NCBI GenBank assembly: GCA_025351405.1
Contig: JANXVZ010000040.1
Span: 1-64,000 of the forward strand
From: Sphingomonadales bacterium
Lineage (GTDB): Bacteria > Pseudomonadota > Alphaproteobacteria > Sphingomonadales > Sphingomonadaceae
Length of the DNA: 64,000 nucleotides
Direction of reading: 5' to 3'
Shown: in pieces, positions 35,936 to 45,599 of the stretch
Numbering within the stretch: the first letter of the stretch is position 1
How the letters are laid out: the number at the start of each line of letters is the position of its first letter
Notes under the pieces: model-generated
The model's database searches: none
What the model saw: the letters and a program-made list of their open reading frames with translations, nothing else
What the model was told of the DNA's origin: nothing
Program-made: the position numbers and the translations under genes

Positions 35936-36322
35936 CTGGTCTGGCTTTGCGAATAGGCACGCGATGGATTCGCGTGGCCGCCGGGGACCTTCGATGGTCA
36001 ACCGGACGGACGGGTTTGACAACCCGCGTGATGGGGTGGCCCTTGGGGCTGGCCTCTGAACATCCGGGTCTGGAGCAAGTTGCTCGATCACGCACCCGGC
36101 GCGGGCGCGGGGTTATCCGCGCTGAAGCCAACGGTCATATCGCGGCGCAACATCGAAAAGTCAAGGTGATATGACGGTCATGCCCGGACCGCCGTCGCCG
36201 ACCCTGTGCTCGCTGCTCGCGCTGCCGGGCGTTGCGCGCCGCGGCCCTGGCCAGACATCGGCAACGGCTGAACGCGGTTTTCTTGCAGGCATTCGCCATT
36301 TGGCGGGTTACGGTCAGCGGCA
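35936..36322. promoter_or_regulatory. Divergent regulatory gap, helicase / type II secretion
   Basis: 387 bp without a convincing gene separate the leftward helicase and the rightward gspO. It holds the helicase promoter at 36136-36164 and therefore about 190 nt of helicase leader RNA. The gspO-side promoter was not identified. Confidence 0.5.
36136..36164 (-). promoter_or_regulatory. Sigma-70-like promoter for the helicase
   Basis: On the minus strand TTGACT (36164-36159), a 17-bp spacer and GATATG (36141-36136). This is the best match to a housekeeping promoter in the gap and would start RNA near 36129, leaving a leader of about 190 nt before the ATG at 35935. Confidence 0.5.
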
Positions 36323-37075
36323 ATGGACCCGACCCTGCACCACGCGCCGATGGCAGCACTGCTCGCTGTCTTCGGGCTGGTTGCAGGGTCGTTTCTGGCC
36401 ACGCTGGCACTGCGCTGGCCAGCCGGCAGGGCAATGTCGGGACGGTCGCAGTGTGATGGCTGCCAGCGCGTGCTGGCGGCCGGCGATCTGATACCACTGC
36501 TGTCATGGACCGTGGCGCGGCGGCGTTGCAAGGCTTGCGGCATCGTGATCGACCCCTTGCACCCGGCGATGGAGGCGGCATGCGCGGGCTGGGGCGTTGC
36601 AGCGGCGCTGATGGCACCGGGCGTGGCGTCGTTGGCGCTGGCAGGGTTCGGCTGGACGTTGATCACCCTCGCCGTCCTCGATGCGCGGCATTTCTGGTTG
36701 CCCCGTATCATCACCGTGCCCTTGCTCCTCGCAGGATTGGCAATGGGTGAGGCGCCCTTTGCAGACCGGGTGGCCGGCGCTGCACTCGGTTATGCCACCC
36801 TCGCTGGCCTGGCATTGGGCTATCGCTGGTGGCGCGGGCGCGATGGTATTGGCGGCGGTGATGCGCTGCTGCTTTCCGGCATCGGCGCCTGGCTCGGCTG
36901 GCAATGGCTGCCACTGGTGGTGTTGTCGGCAGCGGCGGCGGGAATCGGCGTCGTCGGTACGCGTATGTTGATGCGGCAACCCGTGGCGGCCGACACACAT
37001 TTGCCGCTGGGCAGCCTGCTTGCCGCAGCCGCGATGGTACTGGTCGTCGCCATCCATCTCGTTCCGGGCGGATAG
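36323..37075 (+). CDS. gspO: Type II secretion prepilin peptidase
   Basis: 250 residues, polytopic. The N-terminal cytoplasmic zinc motif is CDGCQRVL and CKACGIV (two CxxC). Catalytic aspartates are in LDARHFWLP and in GIGGGDALLL (GxGD). It cleaves and N-methylates pseudopilins G, I, J and K. It begins the T2SS operon here rather than ending it as in many gammaproteobacteria. Confidence 0.9.
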   Translation: MDPTLHHAPMAALLAVFGLVAGSFLATLALRWPAGRAMSGRSQCDGCQRVLAAGDLIPLLSWTVARRRCKACGIVIDPLHPAMEAACAGWGVAAALMAPGVASLALAGFGWTLITLAVLDARHFWLPRIITVPLLLAGLAMGEAPFADRVAGAALGYATLAGLALGYRWWRGRDGIGGGDALLLSGIGAWLGWQWLPLVVLSAAAAGIGVVGTRMLMRQPVAADTHLPLGSLLAAAAMVLVVAIHLVPGG

Positions 37076-37124
37076 CGACTCGACGCATGCCCCTGTCGGC
37101 GTCAATGCTGTCCGCGTGAGTCGG

Positions 37125-37871
37125 ATGGGGGACAGATCCGAAGGCGGATGGGCACGCGTGCGCGGGCATCGCATTGTGGCGGTATCGGCGCTGGCAATCG
37201 AGCCGGGGCTTTGGGCCGGCCTTGGCATGGCGCTGGCCTTTGCCGGCCTTAAAGTGGTGACACCGGTGGGGCCGTTCGGAACCCTGCCACCGTTGACGAT
37301 GCGGCATCTGCCACCGCAGGATCTTGCCGGCTTCGATCCGTTCAGCCGCAACGGCGCCGCTGCACCAACAGCTGTCACCGGGCTCGATCTTACGCTGTTC
37401 GGCGTCCGCCTCGATCGCGGGTCGGGGCGAGGCGGCGCAATCATCGGCGGCAACGACGGCATCCAGCGCAACTACACTGTCGGTGATACGGTGGTGCCGG
37501 GGGTCAAGCTCGCGGCCGTGGCATTCGACGGAGTCAGCCTCGATCGCGGCGGAACGCGAGAACAATTGTTTCTCGACCAAAGCCGCAAGCAATCACCGCC
37601 CGCCACCGCACCCGGTGTGTCGTTGACACGCGACGTGCGTTTCTTTGCGGGCGCCGACGGCGTTGCGCTGGAGCCGGCGGGCAGATCCGGCGCCTTTGCC
37701 GCGGCTGGTTTGCTGCCCGGCGATGTCCTGCAGCGCATTGATGGCCGGCGGGTAACCAGCCTTGCGCAAGCGCTCGACATAGCCGTCAACGTCCATGTTG
37801 GCGAGCCATTGCCACTGGTGCTGAAGCGCCGCGACAGGGAGGTGACGATATCCATCATCGCAAGGCCATGA
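37125..37871 (+). CDS. gspC: Type II secretion protein C
   Basis: 248 residues. One transmembrane helix (residues about 29-45), then the periplasmic homology region (TLFGVRLDRGSGRGGAIIGG), a linker, and a C-terminal PDZ-like domain with AAGLLPGDVLQRIDGRRV and a Leu/Val-rich end. It links the inner-membrane platform to the secretin. The ATG at 37125 is used; a GTG three codons upstream at 37116 is equally possible. ATGA overlap with gspD. Confidence 0.85.
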   Translation: MGDRSEGGWARVRGHRIVAVSALAIEPGLWAGLGMALAFAGLKVVTPVGPFGTLPPLTMRHLPPQDLAGFDPFSRNGAAAPTAVTGLDLTLFGVRLDRGSGRGGAIIGGNDGIQRNYTVGDTVVPGVKLAAVAFDGVSLDRGGTREQLFLDQSRKQSPPATAPGVSLTRDVRFFAGADGVALEPAGRSGAFAAAGLLPGDVLQRIDGRRVTSLAQALDIAVNVHVGEPLPLVLKRRDREVTISIIARP

Positions 37872-39814
37872 AAAGGCTGGTGGCGCTCCTGTGGATGCTG
37901 CTGGCAGTGCCGCTTTCGGCGCAGCAGCTGGTCAACCTGCGGGATGCCGACATTCGTGCCTTTATCGGGGATGTGGCGCGGGTGACGGGCCGCAGCTTCG
38001 TCATCGATCCGCGCGTCCAGGGCAAGGTCACCGTGGTCAGCGAGACGCCGCTTTCGATGACCGGCTATTTCGAATTGTTCCTCGCGACCCTGCGCGCCAA
38101 CGGCTATGTCGCCGTGCCGGCGGGCAACGGCGCGTTTCGCGTCCAGCCTGTCGAAGGGTCGGCCGCGCAGGGCAGCAGCAATGCCGGGCGCAACGGCTTC
38201 CGCACCGAAGTGGTGCAGCTCGTCACCCTTGATCCCGCGGCCGCTGTCGAAGCGCTCCGACCCCTGACGGGCAAGGATGGCCAGGTGACCGCGGCGCGGG
38301 GCGGCAGCGCCGTGGTGATTGCCGATTTTGCCGATAATGTGCGGCGATTGAAGGCCGTGCTGGCGCGGCTGGACCGGCCGCGTGGCAGCACCGACTATGT
38401 GGCACTGAAGAACGCCGATGCCGCCGAGATCGCCGCCGCGCTGACCGGGCTCGGCGGCGGAGACAATGTGGTTGCCACCGCGGTTCCCAGCGCCAATGCC
38501 GTGTTGCTGCGTGGCTCGCCCGCAGGCATTGCACGGCTGACGCGGATGGCACGCGACCTCGACGGGCGTGCCGCATCGGGCAGCGAGATCCGGGTGATCT
38601 TCCTTGAACACGCCGATGCCGGCGAATTGCTTCCGGTACTCAGGCAATTGGCGGGCAGTGCCGCTGCCGAGCCAGCGGATACGGGACTGCCGCCGCGCAA
38701 CACAGCAGCTGCGAGCGGACCCGCCCCTTCGCGGTCTGTCGAAGCGTCTCAACAGCATGGCGGCCCCGTCATCACCCGCTACGAGGGCGCCAACGCCCTC
38801 ATCATCGCCGGGCCAGCCGATTTGCAGCGGCGGCTCGCGGAGGTGATCCGGCGTCTCGATACCCGGCAGGCGCAAGTGCTCGTGGAAGCCATCATCGTCG
38901 AAATTTCAGACAATGCAGCACGAAAGCTGGGCGTGCAGTTCCTGCTGTCGGGAACGGGGGGGTCGGCAATCCCGCTGGTCGGCACCAATTTCCAGACCGC
39001 GCCGAACCTGACAGCGGGTGCCGCCGCCGTCGCGGGCAAGACCGAGCTGGCGGGTACAACTGCACTCGAAACGCTGCGAAATGCGGCCGTCGGGTCGTTG
39101 CTCGGCGTCACCGGGGGGCTGGCCGGACTGGGCGGCCGGATCGGCAATGACGCGGTCTTCGGCTTTGTCATAAATGCGGTCAAAAGCGATACGGAATCCA
39201 ATATCTTGTCGACGCCAAGCGTCATGACCCTCGACAATGTGCCGGCCAAGATTCTTGTCGGGCAGGAGATTCCGGTCACGACGGGCCAGGCGCTATCCAA
39301 CAATTTCGACAATCGCTTTGTCACGGTGCAACGCCAGAATGTCGGAATCCAGCTTGAAGTCAGGCCGCAGATCAACGCGGGTGGCACCATCAAGCTGTTC
39401 CTGCGCCAGGAAGTCAGTTCGATTGCCGGGCCGGTCAGTGCCGGTTCGTCGGAGCTCATCCTCAACAAGCGCGAGATCGAGACGACGGTATCGGTCGATG
39501 ATGGCCAGATCGTCGCGCTGGGCGGCTTGCTTGATGACAACCGCCGCAGCACGGTCGAGAAAATTCCCCTGCTCGGCGATATCCCCGGGCTTGGCGTGCT
39601 GTTCCGGTCCAAGGCGCGCAGCCGGGTCAAGACCAACCTGATGGTGTTCATCCGGCCGACGATCATCCGCAGCGCGGCCGATGCCGGCGAGGTCGCGGCC
39701 CGCAGGTTCGAAAGCAGCCGCAACCGCGATGCGGCGGGCGACTCGGCACTCGACGACATGGTCCGCGCCTATATGGCGACCGAGCCACCGCGACCGGCCA
39801 AGCCTGCCAAATGA
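37868..39814 (+). CDS. gspD: Type II secretion secretin
   Basis: 648 residues. Signal peptide (MKRLVALLWMLLAVPLSA, cleavage before QQL), N0-N3 domains (residues about 20-330, with repeated VVQLV/VALKN segments), then the secretin domain with VPAKILVGQEIPVTTG and VDDGQIVALGGLLDD, and a C-terminal S-domain-like tail. It forms the outer-membrane channel. No gspS pilotin is seen nearby. ATGA overlaps on both sides. Confidence 0.94.
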   Translation: MKRLVALLWMLLAVPLSAQQLVNLRDADIRAFIGDVARVTGRSFVIDPRVQGKVTVVSETPLSMTGYFELFLATLRANGYVAVPAGNGAFRVQPVEGSAAQGSSNAGRNGFRTEVVQLVTLDPAAAVEALRPLTGKDGQVTAARGGSAVVIADFADNVRRLKAVLARLDRPRGSTDYVALKNADAAEIAAALTGLGGGDNVVATAVPSANAVLLRGSPAGIARLTRMARDLDGRAASGSEIRVIFLEHADAGELLPVLRQLAGSAAAEPADTGLPPRNTAAASGPAPSRSVEASQQHGGPVITRYEGANALIIAGPADLQRRLAEVIRRLDTRQAQVLVEAIIVEISDNAARKLGVQFLLSGTGGSAIPLVGTNFQTAPNLTAGAAAVAGKTELAGTTALETLRNAAVGSLLGVTGGLAGLGGRIGNDAVFGFVINAVKSDTESNILSTPSVMTLDNVPAKILVGQEIPVTTGQALSNNFDNRFVTVQRQNVGIQLEVRPQINAGGTIKLFLRQEVSSIAGPVSAGSSELILNKREIETTVSVDDGQIVALGGLLDDNRRSTVEKIPLLGDIPGLGVLFRSKARSRVKTNLMVFIRPTIIRSAADAGEVAARRFESSRNRDAAGDSALDDMVRAYMATEPPRPAKPAK

Positions 39815-41277
39815 CCGTCGCCCACCTTGCATACGGCTTTGCCAGGCGTTTCGGCGTGGTGGTGACCGGGGCAACGGACACGGCGATGTCGGTCGCATTG
39901 CGCAATGGCGAGGATCCTCGCGTGCTGATCGAGGTGCGGCGCATCGCCGGACGGCCGCTCGTGCTGAACGATGTCGATGCCGCCACCTTCGATCGCCTGC
40001 TTGCCGAAGCCTATGCCGGCGATGGCGCCGCAGCGGCCGACGCCATGGGCGAACTGCCCGACACCAGCCTGCCGACGATGGATTTGCTCGATCCCGGCGA
40101 TGAAGCGCCGGTCATCCGCCTGCTCAATGGCCTGATCGCGCAGGCAGTGCGGCACGGCGCCTCGGACATCCATATCGAGCCGCATAGCGACGCCCTGGTG
40201 GTGCGAATGCGCATCGATGGTTCGCTCGGCGAAACGCTGCGCTTGCCCGCCAGTGCCTCGGCGACGGTGACCAGCCGCATCAAGATCATGGCGCGACTGG
40301 ACATTGCGGAACGCAGGCTGCCGCAGGATGGTCGCATCACGCTGGCGTTAGGCGATCGTACCGTCGACGTGCGGGTGGCAACGCTGCCGGCACGCGGCGG
40401 CGAGCGTGTCGTCCTGCGTCTGCTCGATCCGGCGGCGGCGGCGCGGGGGCTGGGGGAATTGGGAATGTCCCCCGCCGTCGCCGCGGAGTTTGCTGCGGCG
40501 CTCGATGAACCCAACGGCCTGGTGCTGGTGACCGGCCCGACCGGCGCCGGCAAGACGACGACACTTTATGCAGCGCTGAAGCGCCTCAACAACGGCAGCC
40601 GCAATATCCTGACAATCGAGGATCCGGTGGAATATGCCGTGGACGGCGTCTCGCAGACGCAGGTCAACGCCCGCGTGGGGCTGGATTTCGCCGCAGGTCT
40701 GCGCGCCGTCCTGCGGCAAGACCCGGATACCGTCATGATCGGTGAAATTCGTGATTCGGAAACCGCCGGCATCGCGGTCCAGGCGGCGTTGACGGGGCAT
40801 CTGGTGCTGTCGAGCGTCCACGCCAATTCGGCGGTCGGCGCAGTGACCCGGCTGCGCGATATCGGCATCGAACCGTACCTCCTTGCAGCCGGACTGCGCG
40901 TGGTGGTGGCGCAGCGGTTGTTGCGGCGCCTGTGTCCGGCGTGCGCGGTTCCCACCCTTGCCTGCAGCGCTGCGGTTGCCGGCCTGGGCCTCGACCCGGG
41001 TGCAATCGTAGCGATCGCGGGCGGCTGCCCATCCTGCGAAGGCAGCGGTTTCAGCGGGCGGCTGGGAATATTCGAGCTGCTGCGCGTCGATGGCGGTTTG
41101 CGCCGCCTGATCCACGAGGGCGCTGACGAGGCCACGCTGGCAACCGCAGCCTTCAACGGTCGGCCGGCTCTGGTCGACACACTGCGCGAGGCCGTGTTGG
41201 CGCATCATGTGCTCGCCGAGGAGGCGCTTCGAACAATGCGCATGGACGGCGACAATGCTAGCATGGCGGCTGCATGA
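39811..41277 (+). CDS. gspE: Type II secretion ATPase
   Basis: 488 residues. Cytoplasmic assembly ATPase with Walker A GPTGAGKTTTLY, Asp box LTIEDPVEY, Walker B region DPDTVMIGEIRDSETA, His box LTGHLVLSSVHAN, and the tetracysteine zinc site CPAC and CPSC. Powers pseudopilus assembly. ATGA overlaps with gspD and gspF. Confidence 0.95.
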   Translation: MTVAHLAYGFARRFGVVVTGATDTAMSVALRNGEDPRVLIEVRRIAGRPLVLNDVDAATFDRLLAEAYAGDGAAAADAMGELPDTSLPTMDLLDPGDEAPVIRLLNGLIAQAVRHGASDIHIEPHSDALVVRMRIDGSLGETLRLPASASATVTSRIKIMARLDIAERRLPQDGRITLALGDRTVDVRVATLPARGGERVVLRLLDPAAAARGLGELGMSPAVAAEFAAALDEPNGLVLVTGPTGAGKTTTLYAALKRLNNGSRNILTIEDPVEYAVDGVSQTQVNARVGLDFAAGLRAVLRQDPDTVMIGEIRDSETAGIAVQAALTGHLVLSSVHANSAVGAVTRLRDIGIEPYLLAAGLRVVVAQRLLRRLCPACAVPTLACSAAVAGLGLDPGAIVAIAGGCPSCEGSGFSGRLGIFELLRVDGGLRRLIHEGADEATLATAAFNGRPALVDTLREAVLAHHVLAEEALRTMRMDGDNASMAAA

Positions 41278-42473
41278 CCCAGTTCCGCTATCTCGCCTTC
41301 GATACCAGTGGTGCACCGCGGCGCGGGGCGGTGATGGCGCGTGACGAAGCGGCAGCAAGACAACGACTTGCAGCGCGAATGCTGTTGCCGGTCAGCCTCG
41401 TCGCGACTGTCGATGTTGGCGCCCGTGGGCGCCGGTTGCCGGTGCGGACGCTGGCGATCGTCATCCAGCAACTTGCGGTACTATCGCGCAGCGGCGCCAT
41501 CGATGTTGCAGTATCGGCAGTGGCGGCACAGGCCAGCGATCCGGCGGCGCGGGCGCTGCTGGAACGGCTTGGCCAGCGCATGGCGGAAGGATCGAGCCTT
41601 GCCGGGGCGATGGCAGCGCCCGAAGCGGCGGCACTTCTGCCGCCGCTGGTGCGCGCCATGGTTGCCGCCGGCGAGGCATCCGGAACGCTGCCGGCGATGC
41701 TCCATCACCTTGCCGCTGTACTGGACCGACAGGCGGCGCTACGCGGTCGGCTGGTGACGGCATTGGCGTATCCCGCGATCCTCGCGGCTGTTGCAACCGT
41801 GGTCATCGTCGCCATGCTCACCCTCGTCGTGCCGCGCCTCGCCGGCGAAATCAGCGGCATGGGGGCGACACTGCCGCTTATCACCCGGGTCGTCATCTTT
41901 GCTTCGAATGCCCTGATCGCGCTGGCACCGGTGCTGCTTTTTGCTGCCCTGGCCGGGGTGTGGTGGCTGAAGCGGCATTGGCAGGACCCTGCTGCGGCGC
42001 TCGCCCGCGACGCCTCGTTGCTCCGCCTGCCTCTGGCGGGGCCGTTGCTCGGCGCCGCAGCATTGACCCGAGCGTTGCAGACGCTGGCAGCGACACTGGC
42101 GGGCGGTTTGCCGGTGGAGGAAGCGCTGGCGCTGGCCGGGCCGGCGGCGGGCAACCGCGCAATGGCCGGTGCAATCGCCGAGGTGCGTTGCCGTGTTGTC
42201 GAGGGCCGCGCCCTCGCCCCGAGCCTTGCGGCATCGGCACTCGTGCCGCCGATGGTTGCTGCGCTGGTGGCATCGGGCGAGTCATCCGACACCCTGGCGG
42301 AGATGCTCGGGCTGGCCGCCACCATCATCGAGCGCGAGGCGCAGGCTCGCACGGCGACGCTTGTGGCGCTGATCGAGCCCGTCATCATCATTGTCATGGC
42401 AGCCGCAGTCGCGGTTATCGTGCTGGCCGTGCTGATGCCGATCCTGCAGCTCGATACGCTGGCTCTCGGATGA
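41274..42473 (+). CDS. gspF: Type II secretion inner-membrane platform protein
   Basis: 399 residues. Two GspF domains, each with MVAAGEASGTLP and ALVASGESSDTLAEML, and three transmembrane helices (near residues 165, 215 and the C-terminus). ATGA overlaps on both ends. Confidence 0.93.
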   Translation: MTQFRYLAFDTSGAPRRGAVMARDEAAARQRLAARMLLPVSLVATVDVGARGRRLPVRTLAIVIQQLAVLSRSGAIDVAVSAVAAQASDPAARALLERLGQRMAEGSSLAGAMAAPEAAALLPPLVRAMVAAGEASGTLPAMLHHLAAVLDRQAALRGRLVTALAYPAILAAVATVVIVAMLTLVVPRLAGEISGMGATLPLITRVVIFASNALIALAPVLLFAALAGVWWLKRHWQDPAAALARDASLLRLPLAGPLLGAAALTRALQTLAATLAGGLPVEEALALAGPAAGNRAMAGAIAEVRCRVVEGRALAPSLAASALVPPMVAALVASGESSDTLAEMLGLAATIIEREAQARTATLVALIEPVIIIVMAAAVAVIVLAVLMPILQLDTLALG

Positions 42474-42856
42474 GCCGACACGTGCCCCGCAACGGCTTCA
42501 CGCTCGTCGAGCTGCTGCTGGTCATGCTGATCCTTGGTTTGCTCGCGACCGTCGCGGTGATCAACCTGATGCCAGCGCGCAACCATGCCCTGCGGGAAAA
42601 GGCCCGGACCGATGTCGCGGTGATCGAGCAGGCTGTGGAACTGCGCCGCCTCCAGGCCGGCAGTATCCCCGATGCCGCGCAGGGCCTGCCCAGCCTCGTC
42701 GCCGCTGGCGCACTGAAGCGCCTGCCGACGGATCCCTGGGGCCATGGCTATCGCTACGCCGCGCCGGGGCAGCATGGCGAGTTCGACATCTGGTCGATGG
42801 GTGCCGACGGGCGCGATGGCGGAGATGGCGATGCGGCCGACATCGGCAACTGGTAG
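42470..42856 (+). CDS. gspG: Major pseudopilin
   Basis: 128 residues. Prepilin cleavage site RNG|FTLVELLLVMLILGLL with Glu5, conserved globular core DPWGHGYRYAAPGQHGEFDIWS and Asp-rich calcium loop GADGRDGGDGDAADIGNW. It forms the pseudopilus shaft. Overlaps gspI by 26 bases. Confidence 0.94.
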   Translation: MSRHVPRNGFTLVELLLVMLILGLLATVAVINLMPARNHALREKARTDVAVIEQAVELRRLQAGSIPDAAQGLPSLVAAGALKRLPTDPWGHGYRYAAPGQHGEFDIWSMGADGRDGGDGDAADIGNW

Positions 42857-43220
42857 GCGGCTGGGGCGAAACGGCTTCAGCCTCGTCGAGGTGATGGTCG
42901 CGCTGGCGATCTTTGCGCTGTCGGCGGCGGCTCTGGTCCAGCTGGAACGCGTTTCAGTGCGCAGTGCCGCCGCCGTGGAAACAGCATTGCTGGGGCGGAT
43001 CGTTGCCACAAATCTGCTCGCAGAGGCACTGACAGATGTGCCGGCACCCGCGTTCGGGCAAAGCCGCGGCATCATCGCCATGGGCGGTCGGCTGTGGCGA
43101 TGGCAGCGCGCCGTCGTGCCGCTGGGCGAACCGCGCCTGCTGCGGATCGAGGTCGCGGTATCGGCCCCCACCACCCCCAAAATGCGGTCCGTGACCGTGC
43201 GTGGCGTCCGGCTTTCATGA
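42831..43220 (+). CDS. gspI: Minor pseudopilin I
   Basis: 129 residues with cleavage site RNG|FSLVEVMVALAIFALSAAAL and the GspI pattern RWQRAVVPL...RIEVAVS. The ATG at 42831 is inside the end of gspG. No gspH lies between G and I, where it normally sits. Confidence 0.85.
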   Translation: MRPTSATGRRLGRNGFSLVEVMVALAIFALSAAALVQLERVSVRSAAAVETALLGRIVATNLLAEALTDVPAPAFGQSRGIIAMGGRLWRWQRAVVPLGEPRLLRIEVAVSAPTTPKMRSVTVRGVRLS

Positions 43221-43732
43221 AGCGCAATGGCTTCACCCTTGTCGAAACACTGGTCGCTTTGGCCCTGTTGTCGGTTGTGGCACTGGCCGGCGTGGTGCTT
43301 CTCGATGGCACCCGGCGAACGGTCTCCGTGACCAGCACAGCCTTGGCTGGAATGCGCGGGCTGGAACGGACCCGGGCGCAGATGCTGGCGGATTTTGCCC
43401 AGATATTGCCAGTCGTCCAGGGTGGGCAGCCGGCATTGCTGGTTGACGAGCAGGGGATGCTGGCGCGCTTCGTCACGGCGCATGGCGATGGCAGCGAGGC
43501 CGTGGCCTATCGTCTGCGCCGCAACCGGCTGGAGCGGGTCACACCCGAGGGATCGGCCACCCTGGTCGCGGATATCGGGGGTGTCGTTGTGCGCAGCCGC
43601 AGCGGCGGCGTCTGGCAGGATGGATGGCACGACCCGCGTCCGCGCAGCCTGCCGGATGCAATCGAAGTCACGCTGCTGACGCGGCGCTGGGGGTGGATCC
43701 GACAAGTCTTTGTTGTCGGGGTCGGCCGGTGA
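43217..43732 (+). CDS. gspJ: Minor pseudopilin J
   Basis: 171 residues, cleavage site RNG|FTLVETLVALALLSVVAL, then a beta-rich globular part. ATGA overlap with gspI and GTGA with gspK. Confidence 0.87.
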   Translation: MKRNGFTLVETLVALALLSVVALAGVVLLDGTRRTVSVTSTALAGMRGLERTRAQMLADFAQILPVVQGGQPALLVDEQGMLARFVTAHGDGSEAVAYRLRRNRLERVTPEGSATLVADIGGVVVRSRSGGVWQDGWHDPRPRSLPDAIEVTLLTRRWGWIRQVFVVGVGR

Positions 43733-44547
43733 TACGGCATCGCCATGACCGCGGTGCGGCATTGATCGGCGTGTTGCTGCTGGTCGCGGCCGTTGCAGCG
43801 CTGGCGGTGCTGCTGCTGGGGCGGGCGCGCCGTGCGACAGTGCTGGCGAGCGCAGCCGCCGACGCCGAGCAGGCTCGCTTCGACGCGATCGGCGCTGCCG
43901 CTGTCGCCCGGCTGGTGGCGACCGACCTCGCCGCCGCCGGTCCACGCGCTGGAAGTGAGTGGCCAAGGCGGCAGTTCGACTTCGGATCGCTGACAGTGCG
44001 GTTGCGACCGGGCGGCAACTGCCTCAACACCAACAGCGTCGTCAGTGGTGGGCGCGATGGTCCGTTCCGCGCCGATCCTGGCGGCATTGCGGCGTGGGAC
44101 GCATTGAATTCCAACCTCAAGGCCAATGCGCCGAACGGCAGCGACATGGCATCGAGAATCGCCGGCCATGGCCTGGTCACCGGTTCGCATCAGCCCCTTT
44201 TGCCCCCGGAAATGTCCCGTCTGCTATGCGCATTGCCCGAAGCAGCGCCATCGGCAATCGACATCGACACGGTAACGCCCGCACAGGCCCCGCTTCTGGC
44301 GCTGGCGGTGCCGATTGCGGGACCCGCCGTCGCTGGACTCGTCGCGGCGCGGCCGTCCGCCGGCTGGGGCAGTCTGTCGGCGTTCTGGAAGGCGGCAGGC
44401 GTCAGCCCGCATCCCGGCAAGATCACGCCGCAACTGGGGTCTCGCTGGTTCCGGCTTGAGGTCAATTCGGGCAGATTTGGCGAGACCATGCTGATCGATG
44501 CCGGTCATACGCCCGCCATTGTCGTCGAACGGCGCTGGCGGCCGTGA
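43729..44547 (+). CDS. gspK: Minor pseudopilin K
   Basis: 272 residues. Type IV-like N-terminus DRG|AALIGVLLLVAAVAALAVLL, without Glu5 as is usual for GspK, and a large globular domain. GTG start overlapping gspJ. It caps the pseudopilus tip with I and J. Confidence 0.85.
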   Translation: MIRHRHDRGAALIGVLLLVAAVAALAVLLLGRARRATVLASAAADAEQARFDAIGAAAVARLVATDLAAAGPRAGSEWPRRQFDFGSLTVRLRPGGNCLNTNSVVSGGRDGPFRADPGGIAAWDALNSNLKANAPNGSDMASRIAGHGLVTGSHQPLLPPEMSRLLCALPEAAPSAIDIDTVTPAQAPLLALAVPIAGPAVAGLVAARPSAGWGSLSAFWKAAGVSPHPGKITPQLGSRWFRLEVNSGRFGETMLIDAGHTPAIVVERRWRP

Positions 44548-45599
44548 CGCTGGTCATCCAGTTGCACGCGTCGCAGCCGCCGGACTGGTGGCGGCTGGAA
44601 AATGATGCAGTTGCCGATCGCGGCACTGCGTGCTGGCCGGTCCGTCGCCCCGGCGAGGCGGCGCTGGCGGCCGCCCCTGCGACATGCGTTACGCTGCACA
44701 GGGTCATGCTGGCATCGCATAGCATGGCGCAGGCGCGGGCGGCGGCGAATATGCTGGCAATACCGCTAGTTGCCGATCCTGCCGATATCCATGTTGCAAT
44801 CGGGGTGGCCGAGACGGCCGCGGGAGCGCGCTGGCTGGCGATTGCCGACGCTGGTGCAATGGCACATTGGATTGCAGCGCTTGGCGAAAATGGCTTTGAC
44901 GATAGCCCGCTGCTGCCCGCACCGATGCTGCTTGGCGCATCCGCCACGGTCCGTTGCTGGCAGCATCATGGGACGATCGTGGTGCGCGGCCCAGCCATGG
45001 CCTTCGCCGCAGAGCTCGATCTCGCCGCGCGGCTCGCTCCCGACGCCGAACAGCTTGATACCCCAACATTCGAAGCCGGCTTGGCGCTGGCGATCGGGCA
45101 GACTCATGCGCTGGACCTGCGGCAGGGCATATTTGCCCGGGCGCGCCCTGGCACTACGATCGCGTGGCGCCGTTGTGGCTGGCTCGCGGCGGCTATCATC
45201 GGGCTGGTCGTTGCCGGCAACGCGGCACAGATCTGGCGAATCTCCCTCGCCGTCACCTCGATCAATGCGCAAGCGCAGGCTCTGGCACGCGCCGCGACGG
45301 GCCCCGGCAACCGCGATCTCGACCCGATTGCGGCGCTGGCAACCCGGGCGCGGCAGGCGGCAGACCCCGAACACGGTGCCGCTGCTGCGATGGAGGCAGT
45401 CGCCGAAGTGCTGCGCCTGGTACCCGGGGTGGTGCTGGTTGCCGTCGATCGAGACCTGGCCGGCCATATGCGGGTTCTGGTCAGCGCCGACAGGGTGATG
45501 GCGCTTGACCTGCTGGAGCCGCTGCTGGCCCGCCAAGGTTATACCGCGTCATCGCTGCCGAGCGTCGACGCCCATCCACTGCGACTGTTCCGCCGATGA
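44544..45599 (+). CDS. gspL: Type II secretion protein L
   Basis: 351 residues. A cytoplasmic actin-like N-terminal region, a transmembrane helix near residue 213 (WLAAAIIGLVVAGNAAQIW) and a periplasmic ferredoxin-like domain. It recruits GspE. GTG start overlapping gspK. Identification rests on position and architecture. Confidence 0.75.
   Translation: MTLVIQLHASQPPDWWRLENDAVADRGTACWPVRRPGEAALAAAPATCVTLHRVMLASHSMAQARAAANMLAIPLVADPADIHVAIGVAETAAGARWLAIADAGAMAHWIAALGENGFDDSPLLPAPMLLGASATVRCWQHHGTIVVRGPAMAFAAELDLAARLAPDAEQLDTPTFEAGLALAIGQTHALDLRQGIFARARPGTTIAWRRCGWLAAAIIGLVVAGNAAQIWRISLAVTSINAQAQALARAATGPGNRDLDPIAALATRARQAADPEHGAAAAMEAVAEVLRLVPGVVLVAVDRDLAGHMRVLVSADRVMALDLLEPLLARQGYTASSLPSVDAHPLRLFRR

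Noticed and set aside
41705-43966. A 753-codon leftward open frame across gspF-gspK.
   Set aside because: The forward genes have clear pseudopilin motifs and exact overlaps; the antisense frame is Arg/Ala-rich with no domain.
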